39,866 nt of DNA from CAZFAI01 sp964516555 (GTDB lineage: Bacteria; Patescibacteriota; Microgenomatia; UBA12405): assembly GCA_964516555.1 (NCBI GenBank), contig CAZFAI010000002.1, forward strand, positions 1-39,866, given 5' to 3'. Shown one piece after another: positions 27,963 to 35,706 of this stretch. Below the pieces are notes generated by a model, which saw only the letters and a list, made by a program, of their open reading frames with translations, did no database searches and was not told where the DNA came from. Position 1 is the stretch's first letter. Every line of letters begins with the position of its first letter. The position numbers and the translations under genes were made by a program.

Positions 27963-30608
27963 TTATTTTGCTAACTTATCCGTAGTCTCTTCTATTTCGG
28001 GTTTTTCCAGAACAGTTAAAGTGCTAACTCTATCATCTTCGGCTCTAATTCTCATGAGAATAACTCCCTGAGTATTGCGGCTCAACACAGGAATATTTTT
28101 TAACGGTAATTTAATGGTAATAGCTTTTTTGGATACCAGAATTACCTGTTCGTCATTTTCGGTGACAACCTGGGCAACGGCTACCTTACCGGTTTTGCTG
28201 GTTAAATGAGAGACTTTGACACCAACTCCACCACGTTTTTGTAGAGGATATTGATAGACATCGGTTCTCTTGCCGATACCTTTTTCGGTGCAAACAAGGA
28301 GGTGCCGGAAGCTTTTGTCTTTTTTGCCTTTTTCTTTTGGTATGGAGGGTGGAACAACTCCAACGCTGACAACATAATCTTGTCCTTTAAGAAGTATGCC
28401 GCGGATACCGCGGGTATGGCGTCCCATGGGTCTGGCATCCTTTTCATGGAAGCGGATACATTTACCATCATATGTAATCATAAATATATGGCAATCACCG
28501 TCCGTTGTTTTGGCCCAAACTAGTTGGTCATCGGCATCGATTTTAATGGCAGTTAAGCCGTTCTGACGGATATTGTTAAATCTTTCTATTGCGGTTTTTT
28601 TAACAACGCCCTTTTTGGTAGCAAGAAGAATATTTTTAATATTATTTTCCTTGGTAACCGGCAAGATCGCCTGAACCGATTCTCCTTGGGAAATATTTAT
28701 TAGGTTAACAATGGCCTGGCCTTTGGATTGGCGATTGGTTTCGTTGAGATCCCAGACTTTGGTCTTGAACACACGACCTTTGTTGGTAAAGAAAAGGAGG
28801 TCGTCATGTGTAGTGACGTTGAGCATATTTTCAATTTCGTCAGTTTCTTTGGTTGTCATCCCTAAAACTCCGATTCCTCCACGACGCTGAGTGCGGTAGG
28901 TGTCTTTTGAGACACGCTTGATATAACCGGTTTTGGTAATTGTGACCAGGGTGGATTCTTTTGGTATTAGATCCTCTTCGGAAAAGTCCTCTAGTCCTCT
29001 GACATAAATTTTTGTCTTGCGTGGATCAGCATATTTTTCCATCATGCTCTTATTTTCTGATTTAAGAACAGATATCATTCGGTCTTCTTTGGTAATAATG
29101 GCTGTTAAGTCGTCGATAACTTTCTTGACTTCATTGTATTCGTCTTCAATTTTTTGTCTTTCCAGGGCTGCCAAGCGACGAAGTTGCATTTCCAAAATAG
29201 CGTTGGCTTGAATGTCAGTAAGGTCGAATTTTTTCATTAAATTATCGCGGGCATCATCGGTATTTTGAGAAGCGCGAATTGTTTTGATTATTTCATCGAT
29301 ATTATCCAGGGCAATTTTGAGACCCTCGAGAACATGAGCTCGCATAAAAGCTCCACGAAGATCATAAAGTGTAGCGCGCCTGATGATATTTTCGCGATGA
29401 CGAAGGAAAAGGAGCAGCATTTGACGCAAGTTTAGCGTTTGAGGTATACCGTTAACCAGGGCAAGCATGTTAGCTGAGTAAGAACTTTGAAGTGAGGTGT
29501 ACTTGTATAGTTTGTTGAGGACTGTCTTGGGTTTACCGGTTTTTCGAATTTCGATAACAACTCTAATTCCGTGTCTGTCAGACTCGTCGCGCAGGTCAGA
29601 TATACCAATTATTTTTTTGTCACGAACCAAATCGGCAATTTTTTTGATGAGTTCGGCTTTGTTTACCTGGTATGGTAACTCGGTGACGATGATTCGGATT
29701 TTGCCCGATTTTGTCTCTTCAATAGTAGCTTTCCCCCGGATTTTAAATTTACCACGACCAGTATTGTACATTTCGATAATTCCATTTTTTCCATATATTT
29801 CGCCTGCAGTTGGAAAATCCGGTCCCTGGACGTATTTAACTAAATTATCAATGGTAGCATTTGATTCCAAACTGAAGTGAATGTCTTTTAGTTCATATAG
29901 TGGCTTTAGGATGATATCTTCAGTTGTTTGTTTTTTGTTGATTATCGGATTAAGTTCAATTTCAGGCTCAATTTTTTCCAAATGAGCGTTGTCTAGCATG
30001 TGATCGATTGCCTGACAAAGCTCTTTAAGGTTATGGGGTGGGATACGGGTGGCCATACCGACGGCAATACCATCAGCACCATTTAGAAGTAAATTGGGAA
30101 CACGAGCAGGTAGTACGGATGGTTCTTTGAGAGTTGAGTCAAAGTTATCAGTCATATCAACCGTATCTTTGTTGATATCTGAAATCATTTCGTTTGAGAT
30201 TTTGGCCATTTTAACTTCGGTGTACCTCATAGCGGCCGGAGGGTCTCCGTCAATGGAACCAAAGTTTCCCTGACCATTAACAAGCGGATAGCGAAGAGAA
30301 AATTCCTGGGCCATACGAACCATGGCAAAATAAACAGAAGTGTCACCATGAGGATGATATTTTCCCAAGACTTCACCGACAACTTTGGCGGATTTTGAAT
30401 TTTTACCTCCCGGAGTTAATCCCATTTGATTCATGGCGTAGATAATCCTACGGTGTACCGGCTTGAGACCATCCCGGACGTCAGGCAAAGCACGCTGGAC
30501 GATAACGCTCATGGCGTAATCCAGATAAGATTTCTCCATCTCCGGAACAATGTCTACCGTCAATACTTTTCCGATGTTATTAGTTTTTGAGTTATTTGAA
30601 TCTGCCAT
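27963..30608 (-). CDS. gyrA: DNA gyrase subunit A
   Basis: Breakage-reunion subunit of the supercoiling topoisomerase. Active-site Tyr129 in AAMRYTEVK, winged-helix region with GKYHPHGDTSVYFAMVRMAQ, long coiled coil, and a C-terminal beta-pinwheel with the GyrA box QRRGGIG, which separates it from ParC. 881 residues, normal. The positions equal to E. coli S83 and D87 are T90 and F94. Six nt downstream of gyrB, an operon. It is convergent with xer. Confidence 0.96.
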   Translation of the reverse strand: MADSNNSKTNNIGKVLTVDIVPEMEKSYLDYAMSVIVQRALPDVRDGLKPVHRRIIYAMNQMGLTPGGKNSKSAKVVGEVLGKYHPHGDTSVYFAMVRMAQEFSLRYPLVNGQGNFGSIDGDPPAAMRYTEVKMAKISNEMISDINKDTVDMTDNFDSTLKEPSVLPARVPNLLLNGADGIAVGMATRIPPHNLKELCQAIDHMLDNAHLEKIEPEIELNPIINKKQTTEDIILKPLYELKDIHFSLESNATIDNLVKYVQGPDFPTAGEIYGKNGIIEMYNTGRGKFKIRGKATIEETKSGKIRIIVTELPYQVNKAELIKKIADLVRDKKIIGISDLRDESDRHGIRVVIEIRKTGKPKTVLNKLYKYTSLQSSYSANMLALVNGIPQTLNLRQMLLLFLRHRENIIRRATLYDLRGAFMRAHVLEGLKIALDNIDEIIKTIRASQNTDDARDNLMKKFDLTDIQANAILEMQLRRLAALERQKIEDEYNEVKKVIDDLTAIITKEDRMISVLKSENKSMMEKYADPRKTKIYVRGLEDFSEEDLIPKESTLVTITKTGYIKRVSKDTYRTQRRGGIGVLGMTTKETDEIENMLNVTTHDDLLFFTNKGRVFKTKVWDLNETNRQSKGQAIVNLINISQGESVQAILPVTKENNIKNILLATKKGVVKKTAIERFNNIRQNGLTAIKIDADDQLVWAKTTDGDCHIFMITYDGKCIRFHEKDARPMGRHTRGIRGILLKGQDYVVSVGVVPPSIPKEKGKKDKSFRHLLVCTEKGIGKRTDVYQYPLQKRGGVGVKVSHLTSKTGKVAVAQVVTENDEQVILVSKKAITIKLPLKNIPVLSRNTQGVILMRIRAEDDRVSTLTVLEKPEIEETTDKLAK

Positions 30609-30614
30609 AATTTT

Positions 30615-32564
30615 TTAAATATCTAAGGTGGCCAAGTGGGCGTGGGTTTGAATAAATTTTTTCCGGGGTGGAACGTCGCTGCTCATTAACACCCGGAAAA
30701 TATCGTCAGCTTTTTGGGCGTCTTCGATCGATATTTTTTTGAGCAATCGGGTGTCGGGGTTCATGGTAGTGTCCCATAGTTGCTGGGGATTCATTTCACC
30801 CAAACCCTTGTAGCGTTGGAGTTCAAAAGGTTTACCGGTATCGATGGTTTTTAGATATTCTTCTTTTTCTTCTTCGGTATAAACGTATTTCATCTTTTTG
30901 GCTTGTTGAATACGGTAAAGTGGTGGCATGGCGATATAGACATACCCATTTTCTAAAGTGTATGGCATGTGACGGAAAAGGAAAGTTAAAAGGAGAGTGG
31001 AAATGTGGGCACCATCAACATCGGCATCTGCCATAAGGATAATCCGATGATAGCGGAGCTTTTCGGGATTAAGAGTCTCCCCTATTCCCATGCCAAGGGC
31101 AATAATTAAGTCCTTAAGCTTGTCTGAAGAGACTATTTTATCGAGTCTCATACCTTCAGTATTGAGTGCTTTTCCCCAAAGCGGAAGAATTGCCTGGAAG
31201 CGACGATCCCTCCCCTGCTTGGCACTACCACCGGCAGAGTCTCCTTCTACAATATATATTTCTGAATCTTCAGGATTTTTTGATTGGCAGTCAGCTAATT
31301 TTCCTGGAAGTCCGAGAGAATCAAAGATTCCTTTGCGCATGATAGCATCTTTGGCGGCTTTGGCTGCTTTGCGAATTTGGATGGCCAGAAGTGATTTTCC
31401 AACTATAGATTTGGCAACATCGGGGTTTTCCTCAAAAAAGGTAGCGAGTTCCTCTTTGACAATTTTGGCGACAATGGGTTGGACTTCGCTGTTGCCTAAT
31501 CTGCCTTTGGTCTGACCTTCAAACTGAAGATCGCGACTGGGCATTTTGACAGAAATTATGGCAGTCAAACCTTCTCGGGTGTCATCGCCGGTGATATTAT
31601 CATCCTTGCCTTTGAGCATTTCTTTTTTGACGGCATAATCTTTGATAGCCCGAGTGAGAGCAGTTTTGAAACCAGAAAGATGAGCTCCACCTTCGTGAGT
31701 GTTGATAATGTTGACAAATGATGGTGTGTTTTCCTGAAAGGTATCATTGTATTGGATGGCAACTTCCAGATTAACACCATTCTCTTTATCTTCCCCTTGA
31801 ATGTAGATTGGTTCGTGGACAACAACTTTACCCTTGTTGAGTTCACGCAACAAGGAAATTATTCCACCTTCAAAATAGTAATGATGTTGAGTATCGTTTC
31901 TTTCATCATAGAAGTGGAAATAAATTTTTGAAGTAAGATAGGCACGATCTTTGAGAGATTTCAAAATAGTTTTAGTGTCGAATTCAGTTGTTACTTTGAA
32001 AATTTGAGTGTCAGGCAAAAAGGTTGTAGTAGTACCGGAAGTATTTTTGGGTATGATTTTAGAAAGTTTAGCAACGTTAGTTTTGGGGATTTGAGTTAGT
32101 TCGGTTTTTACTTTACCCCTGGAGAATTCCATCATGTAGGTTTTGTTGTCGCGTCTAACTTCTACCCGATAGAGTTTGGAGAGGGCGCTGACACAGGCAG
32201 CACCGACTCCATGTAGACCGCCGGAGACTTTATAGGCAGCACCTTCGAATTTACCACCAGAATGAAGAGTGGTCATGATTACTTCGAGTGCAGGTTTATT
32301 GTATTTGGGCATAATATCGATAGGGATTCCCCTACCGTCGTCGGCAACAGTAACTGAGTTGTCGGGATGGACAACTATCCAAATGTTTTTGGCATAACCC
32401 GCTAGGGCTTCATCGATAGAATTATCAACTATTTCAGTTAAACAGTGGTGGAGTCCCCTGGTATCGGTAGAACCGATATACATGGCTGGACGTTTTCTGA
32501 CCGGTTCGAGACCTTCTAAGACTACAATTTGTTCGCTGGTGTATCCTTGATTTTTATTTGCCAT
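30615..32564 (-). CDS. gyrB: DNA gyrase subunit B
   Basis: ATPase subunit of gyrase. GHKL domain with EIVDNSIDEALAG and DDGRGIP (about residues 43-80), GLHGVGAACVSALS, transducer domain, Toprim with EGDSAGGSAKQGRDRRFQA and DADVDGAHI, and the C-terminal RYKGLGEMNPQQLWDTTM (read in part). 649 residues without the proteobacterial insert. It has its own -35/-10 promoter. Gene order gyrB-gyrA as in many bacteria. Confidence 0.96.
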   Translation of the reverse strand: MANKNQGYTSEQIVVLEGLEPVRKRPAMYIGSTDTRGLHHCLTEIVDNSIDEALAGYAKNIWIVVHPDNSVTVADDGRGIPIDIMPKYNKPALEVIMTTLHSGGKFEGAAYKVSGGLHGVGAACVSALSKLYRVEVRRDNKTYMMEFSRGKVKTELTQIPKTNVAKLSKIIPKNTSGTTTTFLPDTQIFKVTTEFDTKTILKSLKDRAYLTSKIYFHFYDERNDTQHHYYFEGGIISLLRELNKGKVVVHEPIYIQGEDKENGVNLEVAIQYNDTFQENTPSFVNIINTHEGGAHLSGFKTALTRAIKDYAVKKEMLKGKDDNITGDDTREGLTAIISVKMPSRDLQFEGQTKGRLGNSEVQPIVAKIVKEELATFFEENPDVAKSIVGKSLLAIQIRKAAKAAKDAIMRKGIFDSLGLPGKLADCQSKNPEDSEIYIVEGDSAGGSAKQGRDRRFQAILPLWGKALNTEGMRLDKIVSSDKLKDLIIALGMGIGETLNPEKLRYHRIILMADADVDGAHISTLLLTFLFRHMPYTLENGYVYIAMPPLYRIQQAKKMKYVYTEEEKEEYLKTIDTGKPFELQRYKGLGEMNPQQLWDTTMNPDTRLLKKISIEDAQKADDIFRVLMSSDVPPRKKFIQTHAHLATLDI

Positions 32565-32600
32565 AACAATGATGTTTTTGCGATTTTTTAATACAAAAAT

Positions 32601-32629
32601 ATTCTAACAGAGCTAAGTTAGCTTTACAA
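32601..32629 (-). promoter_or_regulatory. Promoter of gyrBA
   Basis: Minus strand TTGTAA and TAGAAT with a 17-nt spacer and a TGT extension directly before the -10. Leader of about 30 nt to the gyrB ATG, without a clear Shine-Dalgarno. Confidence 0.7.
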
Positions 32630-32642
32630 TAAGCAAATATAA

Positions 32643-32654
32643 CCTAAAGATAGG
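32643..32654 (+). repeat. CCTAARRATAGG motif, copy 3
   Basis: CCTAAAGATAGG followed by ATAAATAT, 14 nt upstream of the gyrB -35 element. Confidence 0.6.
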
Positions 32655-32727
32655 ATAAATATAACATCGTGTAAAGACAAAAACATTATAAATTATATTG
32701 CCTATTTTACCGATAAATATATGATAA

Positions 32728-32740
32728 TTGCTAATATCCC
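32728..32740 (+). repeat. TTGCTAATATCCC repeat, copy 2
   Basis: Identical 13-mer to 27798-27810. Confidence 0.55.
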
Positions 32741-32781
32741 ATAGTCATAGTAAAAAGTAATTATAAGGATAAAATAGTACA

Positions 32782-32800
32782 GAATGATATTGTTTGTGCG
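32782..32800 (+). repeat. AATGATATxGTTTGTG repeat, copy 2
   Basis: Matches 26173-26191 at 16 of 19 positions; ends directly before the stop of the TrmH-family gene. Confidence 0.5.
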
Positions 32801-32801
32801 A

Positions 32802-33338
32802 TTACCTACTTTTAGTTAAGATGTGATAAGAAATGACCGAGGCGGCTACCAAGACGTTGAGGGATTTGTTGATTCCAAACATGGGAAGCTCTACTGTCTG
32901 ATGGGCAAGTTTTAAAACTTCAGATGAGATACCTTGCGACTCACTTCCCAGGACTAAGGCTACAGGAAATTTATAATTTGATTCGAGATACGATTTGCTA
33001 TTGTTTGTTTGTTCAATGGCAACAATCTGGTAGCCGTCTTTTTTGAGTTTTTTAAGGCAGTTAACGGTTGAAGGACAATGTTCCCAGGGAATCCATTTCC
33101 ACGTACCGACCGATGATCGGTGAATTTTGATGTTGGGAGGGGTGACTACCTGACCACAAAGATAGATTTTTTTTAAAGCAAGAGCATCGGCAAGACGGAA
33201 AAACGTTCCGATATTGTATGTATCTAGGACATTATCTAGAACTAAAACAAGGGGGTGACGTTCTATTTGTTTTTGTATCTCTTTTGCTTTTTTCGGATCA
33301 CTTTTTCTAATTTGATGCGAATTTAATTTTTTTGGCAT
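32802..33338 (-). CDS. TrmH/SpoU-family RNA 2'-O-methyltransferase
   Basis: 178 residues: a SPOUT knot without the N-terminal substrate-binding domain of RlmB. Motif 1 VLDNVLDTYNIGTFFRLADAL, motif 2 ALVLGSESQGIS, motif 3 ELPMFGINKSLNVLVAASVISYH (the SLNV core binds AdoMet in the knot). The N-terminus is basic (KKLNSHQIRKSDPKKAKEIQ). Likely a tRNA or rRNA ribose methylase; the position is unknown. TGTTAAAAT ends 6 nt before the ATG. Confidence 0.88.
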   Translation of the reverse strand: MPKKLNSHQIRKSDPKKAKEIQKQIERHPLVLVLDNVLDTYNIGTFFRLADALALKKIYLCGQVVTPPNIKIHRSSVGTWKWIPWEHCPSTVNCLKKLKKDGYQIVAIEQTNNSKSYLESNYKFPVALVLGSESQGISSEVLKLAHQTVELPMFGINKSLNVLVAASVISYHILTKSR

Positions 33339-33344
33339 GATTGA

Positions 33345-33353
33345 ATTTTAACA
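33345..33353 (-). promoter_or_regulatory. Extended -10 (TGTTAAAAT) for the TrmH-family gene
   Basis: Starts on the end of the T-tract of the upstream terminator and ends 6 nt before the start codon at 33338. Confidence 0.55.
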
Positions 33354-33381
33354 AAAAAGCCAGCCTAACAGAGGCTGGCTT
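33353..33381 (-). terminator. Rho-independent terminator of the thioredoxin-fold gene
   Basis: On the minus strand a 9-bp stem (33381-33373 with 33365-33357; AAGCCAGCC/GGCTGGCTT) with a 7-nt loop is followed by a run of T. It lies 23 nt after the stop at 33404. Confidence 0.9.
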
Positions 33382-33403
33382 TAAATATCAAAACTATATT
33401 AGT

Positions 33404-34375
33404 TTAGTTGCAGCCACCGGCGGAAAGAGCTGCCTGATTATCGGGGGTTGATTCCAGGGTAGTATTGCATTCTTTGGGAGATTTATTGAATGCAGAACAA
33501 ATAGCTTCTTTAAGAGTGTTTGGTGCCCTGAATTGGCTTTGCTCAATAACCTTTTTGCCTACTTTTAAATTTCCGGTACCATCTTGGGTATAAGCTTCCT
33601 GAGGTGGGAAGATAACACCGTTGACCAGGACTGTCGGAGAAGCGCTGATTTGTTTGGTGGTAGAGTCGGCCACTTCTTTTTCAATTAAAGAAATAGCCTG
33701 CTCGTTAAAGCATTTGGTAATTTCATTGGTGTCAAGACCGGCTTTTTGAGCCTGATCCTGCCAGCAGGTATCAGCATTGATGGAGTCACAGTTTTGGTTG
33801 ACGTTGGCAATGAAATTCCACCAAGTAGTTTTATCCTGGGCTAAGTTAAAAGCACAGATTTCGCGAACGTTTTGATTGGCTTCAACCCGACCATGAAGAG
33901 ATGAGTAATAAGCATTTTCACCTTTGATATAGGCGTTTTCATCCATACATTGTTTTTTGTTGTCGGCAATAGTTTTTTTACAAGTGGCCTCGTCCTGAAA
34001 ATATCCGTTTTGGACATAGGTTGAACACATACTGGGGTCTCCAATTCGATTAGGTCCGCAGTATTCAGCCAGACCTCCCTCAATCTTGTCAAATATATAG
34101 CGAGGTCGGATGGTGGCTTTGTCTCTCATCAGTTCGGCGACAGGCCGTATAACATCTTCAATCTGATTACCATAAGGACAGAAACTCATGACATAAAATT
34201 CCATTTCAGGATTATTTGATTTTTCAACAGCAAAGACGCTCTTGGCGCTCAAAACTTCGCCTTGTGATCTTGACTTGGTAAATGCTACTCCTGAATAAAA
34301 AGAGGTAGCGAAAAACAAAACAATAAATAATATGGCTGCAGGAGTTGGTACTTTGAGATATTTTTGGATTTTCAT
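33404..34375 (-). CDS. Exported thioredoxin-fold thiol protein with 12 cysteines
   Basis: N-terminal signal-anchor (about residues 12-33). A thioredoxin-like fold is suggested by a beta strand into MEFYVMSFCPYGNQIE (C66, with CPYG where DsbA has CxxC) and the cis-Pro strand SASPTVLVNG (P247). Between them a helical insert with Cys at 106, 117, 132, 143, 174, 196, 204 and 222 (many paired by spacing); three more follow, the last in a C-terminal GGCN. A single-Cys active motif and the helical insert recall DsbA/GILT-type thiol reductases. Possible role: disulfide handling of Cys-rich surface proteins (inference). Next to a ferredoxin gene. Confidence 0.65.
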   Translation of the reverse strand: MKIQKYLKVPTPAAILFIVLFFATSFYSGVAFTKSRSQGEVLSAKSVFAVEKSNNPEMEFYVMSFCPYGNQIEDVIRPVAELMRDKATIRPRYIFDKIEGGLAEYCGPNRIGDPSMCSTYVQNGYFQDEATCKKTIADNKKQCMDENAYIKGENAYYSSLHGRVEANQNVREICAFNLAQDKTTWWNFIANVNQNCDSINADTCWQDQAQKAGLDTNEITKCFNEQAISLIEKEVADSTTKQISASPTVLVNGVIFPPQEAYTQDGTGNLKVGKKVIEQSQFRAPNTLKEAICSAFNKSPKECNTTLESTPDNQAALSAGGCN

Positions 34376-34394
34376 GATTTTTAAATTTTAATAA

Positions 34395-34595
34395 TTATTC
34401 TTCTTCGATAGTAATTGCTGCTACCGGGCAAGAATCAATGGTAGTTTGGGTGATGTCGGAAATTGCTTCTGGTTGTTTTATAACCTTGGCTTTATAAGTT
34501 TCGGGGTCCATCGCAAACGTTTCGGAGTCCATTAAAGGACAGGTATTACATCCGATACAGGTATTTTTATTGATTTTTATAATTTTTTTTGGCAT
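34395..34595 (-). CDS. Single-cluster ferredoxin
   Basis: 66 residues with CIGCNTCP (CxxCxxC) near residue 15 and a later CP (SCPVAAITIEE), the ligand set of one [4Fe-4S] cluster ([3Fe-4S] is possible only if one ligand is not used). No second cluster motif. Cytosolic electron carrier. It lies 19 nt upstream of the thioredoxin-fold gene on the same strand; a shared redox role is possible but the two are on opposite sides of the membrane. Confidence 0.9.
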   Translation of the reverse strand: MPKKIIKINKNTCIGCNTCPLMDSETFAMDPETYKAKVIKQPEAISDITQTTIDSCPVAAITIEEE

Positions 34596-34615
34596 ATTTT
34601 TTAGGCTAACAAGTC

Positions 34616-34624
34616 ATTATAGCA
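34616..34624 (-). promoter_or_regulatory. Extended -10 (TGCTATAAT) for the ferredoxin gene
   Basis: Perfect TATAAT with TGC extension, overlapping the stop of the HEPN-like gene. Leader of about 14 nt to the ATG at 34595, with no Shine-Dalgarno. Confidence 0.55.
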
Positions 34625-35123
34625 TCTTAGCATAGGTCGATTGGTTTTCATTGATAAATTGACCTGACTTAATAATGGCGTTGAGAATAAGTGCAATTCT
34701 ATCTTCGGCTTCGGATTGACTAAGCTTCTTTAGGTTGTGTGGGAAGTAATGAAGAATTTCATTTCGTCCGAATTTCCAGGCATCCCAAAGTTTTTCAGCT
34801 AGTTCTTCACCGTTTTCGTGTAAGTCTGTTAATTTTTGAAAAATTGAAAAACGTTTGTAGCGAAGAGAAGGATTTAGCGTCTTCCCTACCCTAAAGCGAT
34901 CGCTTTTGTAGTTAAATTTGTCGATAATGCCAATTTTCAAAAAGAAATCTTTTAGATAACCTTCATAGGCTTTGGCGATAGGTGCGACAAGAAATGAATA
35001 GTCGGAGATATGGTTTTGTCTGAGGCAATTCCGGATGGTTTGAAGATCACTTATGAGTGATTCTTGTTGGGGAGATAGATGAGTTTTGGCTTGTTCTATA
35101 AGATGTTCGGATAGTTGGGTCAT
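34617..35123 (-). CDS. HEPN-like helical protein with RX4H motif
   Basis: Not assigned to a named family. 168 residues, predicted all-helical, no signal peptide. R120-NEIL-H125 (in KFGRNEILHYFP) is the RX4-6H signature of HEPN ribonucleases, preceded by AYEGYLKDFFLKIGII (about 52-67), a segment typical of the first HEPN helices. HEPN proteins serve as toxins, in RNA processing or in defence. No MNT nucleotidyltransferase antitoxin is adjacent; the upstream gene in the operon (4-nt overlap) is a membrane protein. Medium confidence in HEPN, low in any toxin role. Confidence 0.5.
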   Translation of the reverse strand: MTQLSEHLIEQAKTHLSPQQESLISDLQTIRNCLRQNHISDYSFLVAPIAKAYEGYLKDFFLKIGIIDKFNYKSDRFRVGKTLNPSLRYKRFSIFQKLTDLHENGEELAEKLWDAWKFGRNEILHYFPHNLKKLSQSEAEDRIALILNAIIKSGQFINENQSTYAKML

Positions 35124-35683
35124 AGATTAGATCTTGCCAGTAAATAGACAAACAGGCAAGTAGCCAAGAGAAAAATGAGGATGTATTGTTTGAGATAATC
35201 GATTGAAAGTTGTTTTTTCTCCCGGGCAAAGAGCCAATTTTGAAGTGATTTTTTGTCTCGACTATAATCAATAATTTCTTCAATAAGAAGATGAATATTT
35301 AAACTTAGAACAAAACTTTTAGTAAATATGCCCGAGGTAGAAGTAAAAACAAATATCGATATTAGTAGTAAAACTATTTGGAAAAAGTAATGATGAAATA
35401 TCAAGTTATTGTGGGTGTTACGGGTTTTCGAATATAGTTCTATGAGTGATTTATAGTCTTTGTTTCTGATAATGGCTTGGGCTAAACGGCCTTCTTCGGT
35501 GTTAGGTTTTAAGTATAGCCAGTACACGAGATGATCAATTTCAAGAAAAATTGAACCCCAAGCTAGGCCAAAAAATAAATATACAAAGTCGAAAACCGGT
35601 ATTTTTCCTAGCAACCAAAAAAGGCTGATGAAAAAAAATACTCCGACAATAGGAAACAGGTGCAGTTTAATTTCTTGTTTCAC
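35120..35683 (-). CDS. His/Asp-rich multi-pass membrane protein, possibly DUF457/YdjM-like
   Basis: GTG start at 35683 with TGTTATCAT ending 7 nt before it. 187 residues with four or five hydrophobic helices. Conserved-looking polar residues sit at helix ends: LEIDHLVYW (about 47-55), RNTHNNLIFHHYFF (about 88-101) and NIHLLIEEIIDY (about 129-140). The D..H, R..H and H..D pattern resembles the YdjM/DUF457 group of putative membrane metal-dependent hydrolases. That match is by eye and tentative. Overlaps the HEPN-like gene by 4 nt, so the two are co-expressed. Confidence 0.45.
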   Translation of the reverse strand: MKQEIKLHLFPIVGVFFFISLFWLLGKIPVFDFVYLFFGLAWGSIFLEIDHLVYWLYLKPNTEEGRLAQAIIRNKDYKSLIELYSKTRNTHNNLIFHHYFFQIVLLLISIFVFTSTSGIFTKSFVLSLNIHLLIEEIIDYSRDKKSLQNWLFAREKKQLSIDYLKQYILIFLLATCLFVYLLARSNL

Positions 35684-35690
35684 TAGAACT

Positions 35691-35699
35691 ATGATAACA
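35691..35699 (-). promoter_or_regulatory. Extended -10 (TGTTATCAT) for the membrane/HEPN-like operon
   Basis: Ends 7 nt before GTG 35683; a half-matching -35 (TCGATA) is 17 nt further upstream. Predicts a leaderless GTG-start mRNA. Confidence 0.5.
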
Positions 35700-35706
35700 A
35701 ATGAGA

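Larger units (their letters stand above)
32565..32801. other. Non-coding gap between gyrB and the TrmH-family gene
   Basis: 237 nt. It carries the gyrB promoter plus a CCTAARRATAGG copy, a TTGCTAATATCCC copy and an AATGATATxGTTTGTG copy, all shared with the gaps around xer. No gene seen. Confidence 0.65.

Noticed and set aside
34617..35683. Classical HEPN/MNT toxin-antitoxin pair
   Set aside because: The partner gene is a multi-pass membrane protein with no nucleotidyltransferase GSxxRG motif.
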